From an uncultured Clostridia bacterium (GTDB lineage: Bacteria > Bacillota > Clostridia > Oscillospirales > Ruminococcaceae), in assembly GCA_947627465.1 (NCBI GenBank), contig CANQWD010000017.1, positions 1-53,104 on the forward strand: a stretch of 53,104 nt of DNA, given 5' to 3'. Below are positions 32,267-39,676 of this stretch, one piece after another. The translations under genes were made by a program, and so were the position numbers. Each line of letters opens with the position of its first letter. The stretch's first letter is position 1. The notes below the pieces were generated by a model. It was not told where the DNA came from and did not search any database. It worked only from the letters and a program-made list of their open reading frames with translations.

Positions 32267-33310
32267 TTATTCGGAACTTGTTTCGCTGTCCTCGGTGTAA
32301 ACACCGGGGCAGACTCTGTTGAACAGTGAAAGAGTGGTGCCGTAGCGTTCGCGGTCGTCCGTACAGCCAACCGTCGAAGTGACATAGGTCTTGCCGTTAT
32401 ACTCGAACGCCGCCACAAGCGCACAGCCCGCGTTGTCCGTCATTCCTGTTTTCATTCCTACGGCGTATTTGCAGTAGTAGTCCGATTCGGGGTGAATGAG
32501 CTTGTTTCCGTTAGTCCATTCGATAAACTCTCCCGAGATGAACTGCGTGTTGTATTTAGGCGTGGAAACAAGCTCGCGTATCACGGGCACGGAAAGCGCG
32601 TAGCTTCCGAGCCGCGCCAGGTCGGCGGCGGTAGTGTAATGGCCGTCGTTGTCCCAGCCCTCGGGGTTTGCGAAATGACTGCTTTTCATGCCTATCTCTT
32701 GCGCGAGGGAGTTCATCAGATCTACAAAATACGTCACCGCCTGCTCGTCGGTAAGCTGAGAGGAGCTTACTTTACGCGCCGTGTTTACGGCGACGGAGTA
32801 AGCCGCATCGTTGCCCGACGGAAGCAGCATTCCCGCGACGAGGTCGTATAAAGTGAGCTGCTGCCCCTCGGAAATGAGACAAAGACTGGAATCGGGCTGC
32901 ACTAGCGCAAGCTCCGTGCCCACCGTGCAAACCTCATCGGGGTCGAGATATTTCAGCGCCGTAGAAGCGGTGATAAGCTTTGTAAGGCTCGCGGGGGCTA
33001 TCGTCACGTCGGAGTTCTCGCCGTAGAGCAGTTCGCCGTCCTCGACGCAGTAAAGCGCGTCGGCCTTGCAGAGCGGCGAGATAACGTTTGCCGCGGTCGG
33101 AGAATACGACGAGACCGATGAGCTTGAAGAACGCGGCTTTTGGGAGCTGTTCGGCGGCGCTGAAGTTATCGAGCTTGATTTGTTACTTGTCGACGCCGGA
33201 CCCGCCGCCGAAGCGGGGGCTATAACAGGCTCGTCCGTTTTATGACCGCAGCCCGTAAGCAGAAGAACGCCGCAGAGCACGGCGGCTTTTATTTTTTTAA
33301 TGATGTCCAC
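32267..33310 (-). CDS. D-alanyl-D-alanine carboxypeptidase (low-molecular-weight PBP), lipoprotein
   Basis: A protein of about 347 residues that trims pentapeptides in peptidoglycan outside the cell. The three penicillin-binding motifs are present: SLTK (SxxK), PSGND (SxN) and MKTG (KTG). The N-terminus has a lipobox (VLLLTGC) and a Ser/Pro-rich linker, so it is anchored by lipid rather than by the usual C-terminal amphipathic helix. The start is uncertain. GTG at 33310 has no spaced ribosome site, while AGAGGGTGG lies six bases before an ATT codon that would give a normal lipoprotein signal (KKIKAAVLCG). An AT-rich inverted repeat abuts the 5' end. Confidence 0.88.
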   Translation of the reverse strand: MDIIKKIKAAVLCGVLLLTGCGHKTDEPVIAPASAAGPASTSNKSSSITSAPPNSSQKPRSSSSSVSSYSPTAANVISPLCKADALYCVEDGELLYGENSDVTIAPASLTKLITASTALKYLDPDEVCTVGTELALVQPDSSLCLISEGQQLTLYDLVAGMLLPSGNDAAYSVAVNTARKVSSSQLTDEQAVTYFVDLMNSLAQEIGMKSSHFANPEGWDNDGHYTTAADLARLGSYALSVPVIRELVSTPKYNTQFISGEFIEWTNGNKLIHPESDYYCKYAVGMKTGMTDNAGCALVAAFEYNGKTYVTSTVGCTDDRERYGTTLSLFNRVCPGVYTEDSETSSE

Positions 33311-33327
33311 CCTCTTTATCAATTGAT

Positions 33328-33443
33328 AATGTATAATGGACAATGTATAATTATTGTTCGCGCTTCGGTACGCACACAATCTAAATCGATCGCGGCGAAG
33401 CCGCGCCGAAATTGTACATTTTCCATTATACATTATACATTAT
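33328..33443. repeat. AT-rich inverted repeat upstream of the carboxypeptidase gene
   Basis: The left arm is AATGTATAATGGACAATGTA and the right arm is nearly its complement (two mismatches over about 25 bp, plus a further ATTATACATT unit). A GC-rich inner hairpin, CGCGGCGAAGCCGCG, sits in the centre. It resembles in style the element at 38886-38969, but the sequences differ. Confidence 0.7.
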
Positions 33444-33663
33444 TCAAACGCCGCTTGTCAATGCTTTGGAACGTTTTTCACAAAATCGCAAGATTTTCCT
33501 TTGGAAATTATTTTCTCCATATCCTGCAAAAAAAATACTCGCATCAATTTGTAACGTGCTGAGTTGCGCTTGACTAACCATACGTTTGCTTACATATAAT
33601 GTAAATAATGCTATTAAATGTAAGCAAAATGAAAGTTCTTCAAAAAAAACTTGCAAAATCCCC

Positions 33664-33692
33664 TTGACAAGTGTCGAAGCTTGTTGTATAAT
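33664..33692 (+). promoter_or_regulatory. Promoter of the glutamate synthase operon
   Basis: TTGACA (33664-33669), 17-nt spacer, TATAAT (33687-33692). The region 33444-33663 before it shows nothing I can name. Confidence 0.85.
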
Positions 33693-33802
33693 ATTATTGT
33701 ATCTTATTGGGAAAGGCACGCTTTAAAGCAAGTGTAAAAAAATCCCAATTGTGAAACTTTGCCGAGCGTAAACGCGCACGGCGGCTAAAAAGGAGTATGA
33801 CT
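33693..33802 (+). promoter_or_regulatory. Structured leader of the glutamate synthase operon
   Basis: A leader of about 110 nt. TTGGGA (33708-33713) can pair with TCCCAA (33745-33750), enclosing the self-complementary GCTTTAAAGC. A second hairpin, GCCG...CGGC with GCG/CGC inside, follows at about 33763-33786. Two successive hairpins before the start would suit an ANTAR-type antitermination target, and an ANTAR protein is encoded at the end of the operon. I could not confirm the hexaloop consensus, and no glutamine riboswitch motif was recognised. Confidence 0.4.
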
Positions 33803-34978
33803 ATGTTACAAAGAGAGGGAGCGACAAGAATTCCGAGCGGCTGCGCGATATCGGGCTTCATCAACAGAAGCGGCAGACGGACGAACGGCAGCGTCATCGT
33901 GAATTCGATAGCCTGTATGCACGAGCGTTCAAACGGCTTGGGCGGCGGCTACGCGGGGTATGGGATATACCCCGAATACAAGGATCAATATGCCCTGCAT
34001 GTTTTTTACGATTCAAGCGAGGCGAGAATTAAAGCCGAGGCGTTCCTCGACCGCCATTTCGACGTGGTGAATTTGTCGAGAATACCCGTGCGAAAAAATC
34101 CGAGAATTACGGACGAGCCGCTTATCTGGCGCTATTTCGTAAATCCTCTGCCCACCAAATTGCAGGACAGCCAGCTTGACGAGCGCACGTTCGTCGCAAA
34201 ATGCGTTATTAGGATCAACGACCAGATCGACGGCGCTTACGTTTTTTCAAGCGGCAAGAATATGGGCGTTTTCAAGGCGGTAGGTTATCCCGAGGACGTC
34301 GGCGACTTCTACCGCTTGGAGGAGTACGACGGCTGGGCATGGACAGTCCACGGACGTTACCCCACGAACACCCCCGGCTGGTGGGGCGGCGCACACCCGT
34401 TCTCGCTGCTGGACTACACGATAGTACATAACGGCGAAATTTCGTCTTATGACGCGAACCGCCGCTTTATCGAGATGTTCGGGTATAAGTGCAATCTGCT
34501 TACCGATACCGAGGTTATCACATACATTATAGATTATCTTCACAGGCGCTTGGAAATGCCGCTTGAGGACGTTGCGAAGGTTATCGCTTCGCCGTTCTGG
34601 AGCGAGCTTGAAAGCGGCAAGTTCTCTCCCGAGGACACCGAGAAATATCGTCATTTCAGAAATGTGTTCTCAAGTCTTTTGGTAACGGGGCCGTTCTCGA
34701 TAATTCTGGGCTTCAACAACGGTCTTATGGCGCTGAACGACAGACTTAAGCTGCGTTCGATGGTCGCGGCGGAAAAGGGCGACACGGTTTATATGTCGAG
34801 CGAGGAATGTTCGATAAGAACGATGTGCCCAGACGTTGACAAGATCTGGAGCCCGCGCGGCGGCGAGCCTATCATTGTAACTTTGGATAAAGACGCGGGC
34901 GACACGAGGTCGCCAAGGTTCACCCAAAGCGGCGCAGGACGCGTCGCAACAGAGGTGAACCACGGGGAAAGGGTGTGA
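33803..34978 (+). CDS. Glutamate synthase, glutamine amidotransferase subunit (archaeal-type split GOGAT)
   Basis: A class II (Ntn) amidotransferase of about 391 residues that releases ammonia from glutamine. The probable nucleophile is Cys14 in PSGCAISGF, after a short propeptide that must be removed. Family features include GWAWTVHGRYPTNTPGWWGG, HNGEISSYDANR and LTDTEVITY. ATG at 33803 is chosen over the ATG at 33797 because AAGGAG then has seven-base spacing. It is the first gene of an operon that splits the large GOGAT subunit into separate proteins. Confidence 0.9.
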   Translation: MLQREGATRIPSGCAISGFINRSGRRTNGSVIVNSIACMHERSNGLGGGYAGYGIYPEYKDQYALHVFYDSSEARIKAEAFLDRHFDVVNLSRIPVRKNPRITDEPLIWRYFVNPLPTKLQDSQLDERTFVAKCVIRINDQIDGAYVFSSGKNMGVFKAVGYPEDVGDFYRLEEYDGWAWTVHGRYPTNTPGWWGGAHPFSLLDYTIVHNGEISSYDANRRFIEMFGYKCNLLTDTEVITYIIDYLHRRLEMPLEDVAKVIASPFWSELESGKFSPEDTEKYRHFRNVFSSLLVTGPFSIILGFNNGLMALNDRLKLRSMVAAEKGDTVYMSSEECSIRTMCPDVDKIWSPRGGEPIIVTLDKDAGDTRSPRFTQSGAGRVATEVNHGERV

Positions 34979-34982
34979 TAAC

Positions 34983-36488
34983 GTGGCAATAAATTATATG
35001 AACCCTCTTTTTGAGGTTATAAGAGATCCGGACAGATGCATAAAGTGCCGCGTTTGCGAACGCCAGTGCGCTAACGAGGTACATAAATACGATCCCGATC
35101 TGGATAAGATGATCTCGGATCCGATGACTTGCGTGGACTGTCAGAGATGTGTCTGTCTTTGTCCTACGCACGCCTTGAAAATTCGTCCGAACGAGAACCA
35201 ATTCCGCGAAAACGCGAACTGGAGCCATCAGACAATGGACGAGATTTACAAGCAGGCGGACAGCGGCGGAGTTTTGCTCTCCGCAATGGGCAACCCGAAA
35301 GACTATCCCGTTTATTGGGATAAAATTCTGCTGAACGCTTCTCAGGTAACGAACCCGCCTATCGACCCGCTTCGTGAGCCCATGGAGACAAAAACGTTCC
35401 TCGGCAAGAAGTCGCAGAAAATCACTTACGATGAGAACGGAAAGGCGCATTACGAGAAAACTCCGTATCTCGAACTTGATGTGCCGATAATGTTCTCGGC
35501 GATGTCGTTCGGCTCTATTTCAAAGAACGCGCACGAAAGTTTGGCGAGAGCCGCAACGGAACTCGGTACTTATTATAACACGGGCGAGGGCGGCTTGCAC
35601 GAGGATTTCTACAAGTACGGCAAGAATACGATTTGCCAAGTAGCTTCGGGACGTTTCGGCGTATTTAAAGGTTATCTTGACGCGGGCGCGGCTATCGAAA
35701 TAAAAATGGGTCAGGGCGCGAAGCCCGGTATCGGCGGACATCTGCCGGGAATGAAGATAAACGATGAAATCTCCAAAACCCGTATGATACCTAAGGGCAC
35801 GGACGCTATCTCTCCCGCTCCGCACCACGATATTTACTCTATCGAGGATTTGCGTCAGCTTGTTTTCTCGCTGAAAGAAGCAACTAACTGGGAAAAGCCC
35901 GTTATCGTTAAAATAGCGGCGGTTCACAACGTTGCGGCTATAGCTTCGGGCGTGGCTCGTTCGGGCGCGGATATTATCGCGATAGACGGCTTCAGAGGCG
36001 GCACGGGCGCGGCTCCCACGCGTATCCGCGACAACGTGGGTATTCCGATCGAACTTGCGCTTGCAAGCGTTGACGCGCGTTTGCGCGACGAGGGTATCAG
36101 AAACGACGTTTCGGTAGTTGTCGGAGGTTCTTGCCGTTCGGCGGCGGACGTTGTTAAGGCGATAGCGCTCGGCGCGGACGCGGTCTACATCGCAACGGCG
36201 GCGCTGCTCGCTTTGGGCTGTCACCTTTGCCGTTCCTGCAACACGGGCAAGTGCAACTGGGGCATCGCTACTCAAAGAGCCGACCTCGTTAAGCGCTTAA
36301 ATCCCGAAATAGGTTATCAGCGGCTCGTTAATCTCGTAACCGCTTGGGATCACGAGATCAAAGAGATCATGGGCGGTATGGGTATCAACTCCATTGAGGC
36401 TCTGCGCGGAAACAGACTTATGCTGCGCGGCGTGGGTCTTACTCAGAAAGAACTTGATATACTCGGCATACAGCATGCCGGAGAATAA
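34983..36488 (+). CDS. gltB: Glutamate synthase, FMN-binding catalytic subunit with N-terminal ferredoxin domain
   Basis: A protein of 501 residues that reduces 2-oxoglutarate and ammonia to glutamate. The N-terminus has two [4Fe-4S] motifs (CIKCRVCERQC and CVDCQRCVCLC with a following Pro). The FMN barrel follows (about 130-450) with PAPHHDIYSIEDL, DGFRGGTGAAPT and the [3Fe-4S] stretch CHLCRSCNTGKCNWG. Start GTG at 34983 lies after AAAGGG, four bases beyond the preceding stop. The fused ferredoxin module suggests electron entry through iron-sulfur partners, as in the next gene. Confidence 0.94.
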   Translation: MAINYMNPLFEVIRDPDRCIKCRVCERQCANEVHKYDPDLDKMISDPMTCVDCQRCVCLCPTHALKIRPNENQFRENANWSHQTMDEIYKQADSGGVLLSAMGNPKDYPVYWDKILLNASQVTNPPIDPLREPMETKTFLGKKSQKITYDENGKAHYEKTPYLELDVPIMFSAMSFGSISKNAHESLARAATELGTYYNTGEGGLHEDFYKYGKNTICQVASGRFGVFKGYLDAGAAIEIKMGQGAKPGIGGHLPGMKINDEISKTRMIPKGTDAISPAPHHDIYSIEDLRQLVFSLKEATNWEKPVIVKIAAVHNVAAIASGVARSGADIIAIDGFRGGTGAAPTRIRDNVGIPIELALASVDARLRDEGIRNDVSVVVGGSCRSAADVVKAIALGADAVYIATAALLALGCHLCRSCNTGKCNWGIATQRADLVKRLNPEIGYQRLVNLVTAWDHEIKEIMGGMGINSIEALRGNRLMLRGVGLTQKELDILGIQHAGE

Positions 36489-36502
36489 GGGGGCAGAGAG
36501 AT

Positions 36503-36940
36503 ATGAAAAAAGTTTATGTAAATGAGGATTGGTGTCTCGCTTGCCACCTGTGCGAATATTACTGCGCGGCGGCTAACAGCGGCGCGCCGAATATGATAAA
36601 AGCGTTCAAGAGCGGCAAAAAGCCCGTCCCGCGTATTCAAGTCGAGGAGGGCAGCGAGGTGAACTTCGCGGTGCAGTGCCGTTTTTGCGACGGAAAAGCC
36701 TGCGTTAAGGGCTGTATCGCGGGTGCGCTTTCGATAACTCCCGAGGGCGTGGTGGTCTGCGACGAAAACAAGTGCGTGGGCTGTTACACCTGCGTTTTGA
36801 GCTGTCCGTTCGGCTGTATCGTTATCGACGAAGAGGGACACCGTATTCAAAAGTGCGACCTTTGCACGAAAAATCACGACGGCGATCCCGCGTGCGTTCA
36901 GGGTTGTCCGAACAAGGCTATCGTATTTGAGGAGAGGTGA
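36503..36940 (+). CDS. Four-cluster ferredoxin-type electron transfer subunit
   Basis: A protein of 145 residues of the HycB/DmsB type with four Cys groups: CLACHLCEYYC, CRFCDGKACVKGC, CVGCYTCVLSC and CDLCTKNHDG...CVQGC. It should pass electrons between the flavoprotein at 36947 and the glutamate synthase core at 34983. Ribosome site GGGGGCAGAGAG precedes the ATG. The gene is closely spaced within the operon. Confidence 0.9.
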   Translation: MKKVYVNEDWCLACHLCEYYCAAANSGAPNMIKAFKSGKKPVPRIQVEEGSEVNFAVQCRFCDGKACVKGCIAGALSITPEGVVVCDENKCVGCYTCVLSCPFGCIVIDEEGHRIQKCDLCTKNHDGDPACVQGCPNKAIVFEER

Positions 36941-36946
36941 GAATAG

Positions 36947-38176
36947 ATGAATTATGTAATAATCGGCAACTCCGCGGCGGCGGTCGGCACTATCGCGGGT
37001 ATTCGTGAGTTCGACAGCACGGGAAACATCACGGTTATTTCCGACGAGAAGTACCACACCTATTCCCGCCCGCTTATCTCTTATTGGCTGGAGGGTAAAG
37101 TAACCGACAAGAATATCCTCTACCGCGACGCGGATTTCTATGAGAAGAACAACGTAACTCCCGTTCTGGGAAAGAAAGTTACGAAAATAGATACGGCGAA
37201 CAAAACGGTCGTTCTTGACGACGGTCTTTCCATACAGTATGACAAACTTATGGTCGCAACGGGTTCAAAGCCGTTTGTGCCGCCTATGAACGGTCTTGAT
37301 AAGGTGAAGTACCACACCTTTATGAGCTTCGATTCCGTAAAGGCTATCCGCGCGGAAGTCAAGGACGGCATGAAAGTGCTGATAATCGGCGCGGGTCTTA
37401 TCGGTCTGAAAGCCGCCGAAGCGCTTTCCGCTTACAACGCGCAGACAACGGTCGTGGATATGGCGGACAGAATTTTGCCGTCTATTTTGGACGTTCGCGC
37501 GGGAATGAAAATGCAAAAGCATATCGAAAGCAAGGGCGTGAAGTTTATTCTCGGCACTTCCGCGGAGGAGTTCTCCGAGCACTCCGCAAAGCTGAAAAAC
37601 GGCGTTACCGTGGATTTCGATATGCTGATAATAGCCGTCGGCGTTCGTCCGAACACCGAGCTTATTTCGGACGCGGGCGGTAAGGTAGACCGCGGCATAA
37701 TCACGGATATGACGCAGAAAACCTCGCTTGACGACATTTACTCGGCGGGCGACTGCACGGTTTCTTACGACGCGTCCTCCGATACCAACAAGATACTCGC
37801 GCTTTTGCCGAACGCTTATTTGCAGGGCGAGGTCGCGGGGCGCAATATGGCGGGGCGCGAGTTCCGCTATGTAAATGCCATTCCGATGAACGCTATCGGA
37901 TTTTTCGGACTTCACATAATCACCGCCGGCTCTTACGAGGGCGAGGAATATGTTGAGGAGACTGAGAATACATATAAAAAGCTGGTGTTCCGCGAGAACC
38001 GCCTCGTAGGTTACATCCTTATGGGCGACGTCAAGCGCGCGGGAATTTATACCTCTATGATAAAAGAGTGCATCGATCTGGGCGAAGTCGACGTGGAGCT
38101 TATGAAGAAAGCCCCGCAGATGATGATGTTCGGCAAAGCACGCCGCTTGGATAAATTGGGAGGTATAACGGAATGA
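36947..38176 (+). CDS. NAD(P)H-dependent FAD oxidoreductase of the glutamate synthase operon
   Basis: A pyridine nucleotide-disulphide-type oxidoreductase of 409 residues. It has an N-terminal FAD site (VIIGNSAAAVGTIAGI), a central NAD(P)H site (VLIIGAGLIGLKAAEAL) and a C-terminal FAD motif (DIYSAGDC). It resembles NirB/rubredoxin-reductase-type proteins. The likely role is to feed electrons from NAD(P)H into the ferredoxin and glutamate synthase subunits in place of the usual small GOGAT subunit. It overlaps the next gene by an ATGA junction. Confidence 0.9.
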   Translation: MNYVIIGNSAAAVGTIAGIREFDSTGNITVISDEKYHTYSRPLISYWLEGKVTDKNILYRDADFYEKNNVTPVLGKKVTKIDTANKTVVLDDGLSIQYDKLMVATGSKPFVPPMNGLDKVKYHTFMSFDSVKAIRAEVKDGMKVLIIGAGLIGLKAAEALSAYNAQTTVVDMADRILPSILDVRAGMKMQKHIESKGVKFILGTSAEEFSEHSAKLKNGVTVDFDMLIIAVGVRPNTELISDAGGKVDRGIITDMTQKTSLDDIYSAGDCTVSYDASSDTNKILALLPNAYLQGEVAGRNMAGREFRYVNAIPMNAIGFFGLHIITAGSYEGEEYVEETENTYKKLVFRENRLVGYILMGDVKRAGIYTSMIKECIDLGEVDVELMKKAPQMMMFGKARRLDKLGGITE

Positions 38177-38892
38177 AAATAGACGCAAGAAATCACAATT
38201 ATACGGAGCTTAATAAGATAATCCGCGAAAGCACCGAGGAAAAGTTTGAGCTTGACCACGTTTTGGGCGAGCGCTATCTCGGCGCGGGAACTTCCGGAAA
38301 GGAACTTATTATTGAGGGTACGCCCGGAAACGCTCTCGGCGCTTACCTCAACGGCTCTAAGATAATCGTTCACGGAAACGCGCAGGACGCTATCGGCGAC
38401 ACTATGAACGACGGCGCTATCATCGTTCACGGAAACTGCGGCGATACGACGGGCTACGCAATGCGCTCGGGCGAGATCTACGTTCAGGGCAACGCGGGCT
38501 ACCGCGTGGGTATCCACATGAAAAGCTACGAGGACTTGTATCCGATAATCGTTATCGGCGGCAAGGTAGGCGACTTTTTGGGAGAATATCAGGCGGGCGG
38601 CATAATAATCGTGTTCGGTATCGGCGCGGAGGACTGTCCTGTCGGCTCGTTCTGCGGAACGGGAATGCACGGCGGCGAAATGTTCATCAGAAGCGAAACG
38701 GCTCCGCAGGGTCTGCCCAAGCAGGTTTGCTGCAATGAAGCTACCGACGAGGAAAAGCAGTCGATAAGGCACTATGCGGAACGTTTTGTAAAGCATTTCG
38801 GCGGCAATGTCGACGAGCTTTTGCAGTCTAAATTCTGGAAGCTTACGCCGAACTCCAAATCGCCGTATAAACAACTGTATGTAAACAATTGA
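38173..38892 (+). CDS. Glutamate synthase GXGXG (C-terminal) domain protein
   Basis: A protein of 239 residues corresponding to the C-terminal beta-helix of large GOGAT subunits. Repeated Gly-rich turns are visible: GERYLGAGTSGKEL, EGTPGNALGAYLNGS, HGNAQDAIGDTMNDG and QGNAGYRVGIHMKS. Structural role: it supports the ammonia channel and subunit contacts. The TGA stop lies within the left arm of the AT-rich repeat at 38886, so the last codons may be repeat-derived. Confidence 0.9.
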   Translation: MKIDARNHNYTELNKIIRESTEEKFELDHVLGERYLGAGTSGKELIIEGTPGNALGAYLNGSKIIVHGNAQDAIGDTMNDGAIIVHGNCGDTTGYAMRSGEIYVQGNAGYRVGIHMKSYEDLYPIIVIGGKVGDFLGEYQAGGIIIVFGIGAEDCPVGSFCGTGMHGGEMFIRSETAPQGLPKQVCCNEATDEEKQSIRHYAERFVKHFGGNVDELLQSKFWKLTPNSKSPYKQLYVNN

Positions 38893-38969
38893 CAATGTAT
38901 AATTTACAATTGACAATTATTGTAAATTGAAGCGAATAATGTCAATTGTCCATTGTAAATTGTCAATTG
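38886..38969. repeat. AT-rich inverted repeat at the end of the GXGXG gene
   Basis: Arms built of CAATTGACAAT and ATTTACAATTGACAATTATT pair with AATAATGTCAATTGT and ATTGTAAATTGTCAATTG across a short centre GAAGCG. The left arm carries the stop codon of the preceding gene. The right end supplies the GGAG ribosome site of the following gene. Confidence 0.8.
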
Positions 38970-38983
38970 GAGCGTGAGCGACT

Positions 38984-39547
38984 ATGAAAATACTCATCAA
39001 CGCCAAAACACCCGAGATCTGCGAGAGCATTGGCGCGGCATTAAGCGAATTATCCGCGGATACGGTATTTTTTGACGCCGGTGATCCGCAAAAAGCGGAA
39101 GATTTTGACGCAATAATCGTGTCTACGCCGTTATCGGGAGAATTTGGTTTAAACTACGTCACGGAGATCTCCAAAGAGACGAACGCCGCGATCGTTGTTT
39201 TGGCGCGCGCGGATATCGCCGAGGATGTTCAGAGCCGCATAAAATTTACGGGAGCGTTCGTTCTGGGAAAGCCGTTTCCGAAAAGCGTTCTGGCGCATAC
39301 CGTAAAAATGGCGGTTCTGGCACGCGAGAATATAAATCGTCTGGAACAGGAAAAAAGCGAGCTTTCAAAGCAGCTTGACGACGTGAAGATCATCGACCGC
39401 GCGAAGTGCTGTCTTATCGAGTATCTTAACCTTACGGAAAATCAGGCGCACCGACATATTCAGAAGCTTGCAATGGATACGCGCCGAACCCAGCGCGAGA
39501 TCGCCGAGGACGTTCTCCGAACATATTCGGGAATGACAAACGTATAA
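38984..39547 (+). CDS. ANTAR-domain RNA-binding regulator
   Basis: A protein of 187 residues. The N-terminal ~120 residues look like a receiver domain lacking clear acidic-pocket and phospho-acceptor motifs. A coiled-coil linker (RLEQEKSELSKQLDDV) leads to the C-terminal ANTAR domain (about 132-180), with the helical pattern AKCCLIEYLNLTENQAHRHI and TRRTQREIAEDVL. ANTAR proteins bind paired hairpins in nascent RNA and prevent termination, often in nitrogen-metabolism genes. Being last in the glutamate synthase operon, it may control the operon through its leader (33693-33802). That is inferred. Confidence 0.88.
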   Translation: MKILINAKTPEICESIGAALSELSADTVFFDAGDPQKAEDFDAIIVSTPLSGEFGLNYVTEISKETNAAIVVLARADIAEDVQSRIKFTGAFVLGKPFPKSVLAHTVKMAVLARENINRLEQEKSELSKQLDDVKIIDRAKCCLIEYLNLTENQAHRHIQKLAMDTRRTQREIAEDVLRTYSGMTNV

Positions 39548-39582
39548 AACGCCGACCCTCGCGTTCGCGGAGGGTCGGCGTT
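39548..39582 (+). terminator. Strong hairpin ending the glutamate synthase operon
   Basis: Stem AACGCCGACCCT / AGGGTCGGCGTT, 12 bp, with loop CGCGTTCGCGG. The following T-tract is weak (ATGTTTGG). Confidence 0.75.
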
Positions 39583-39603
39583 ATGTTTGGTATGATTTCA
39601 CTA

Positions 39604-39632
39604 TTGACAAATGAGCGGATATGTGTTAAAAT
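39604..39632 (+). promoter_or_regulatory. Promoter of the CAP-domain lipoprotein gene
   Basis: TTGACA (39604-39609), 17-nt spacer ending TGTGT, TAAAAT (39627-39632). Confidence 0.8.
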
Positions 39633-39676
39633 TTAAGCAAGAGCGTCAGCAAATGTCTTGGCGAAAGGATGATTTT

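Noticed and set aside
33693-33802. Glutamine riboswitch in the glutamate synthase leader
   Set aside because: The conserved blocks of the glnA or downstream-peptide motifs could not be found in the leader.
37265-38188. A 307-codon minus-strand open frame
   Set aside because: It is antisense to the FAD oxidoreductase gene, which has clear nucleotide-binding motifs; the shadow has none.
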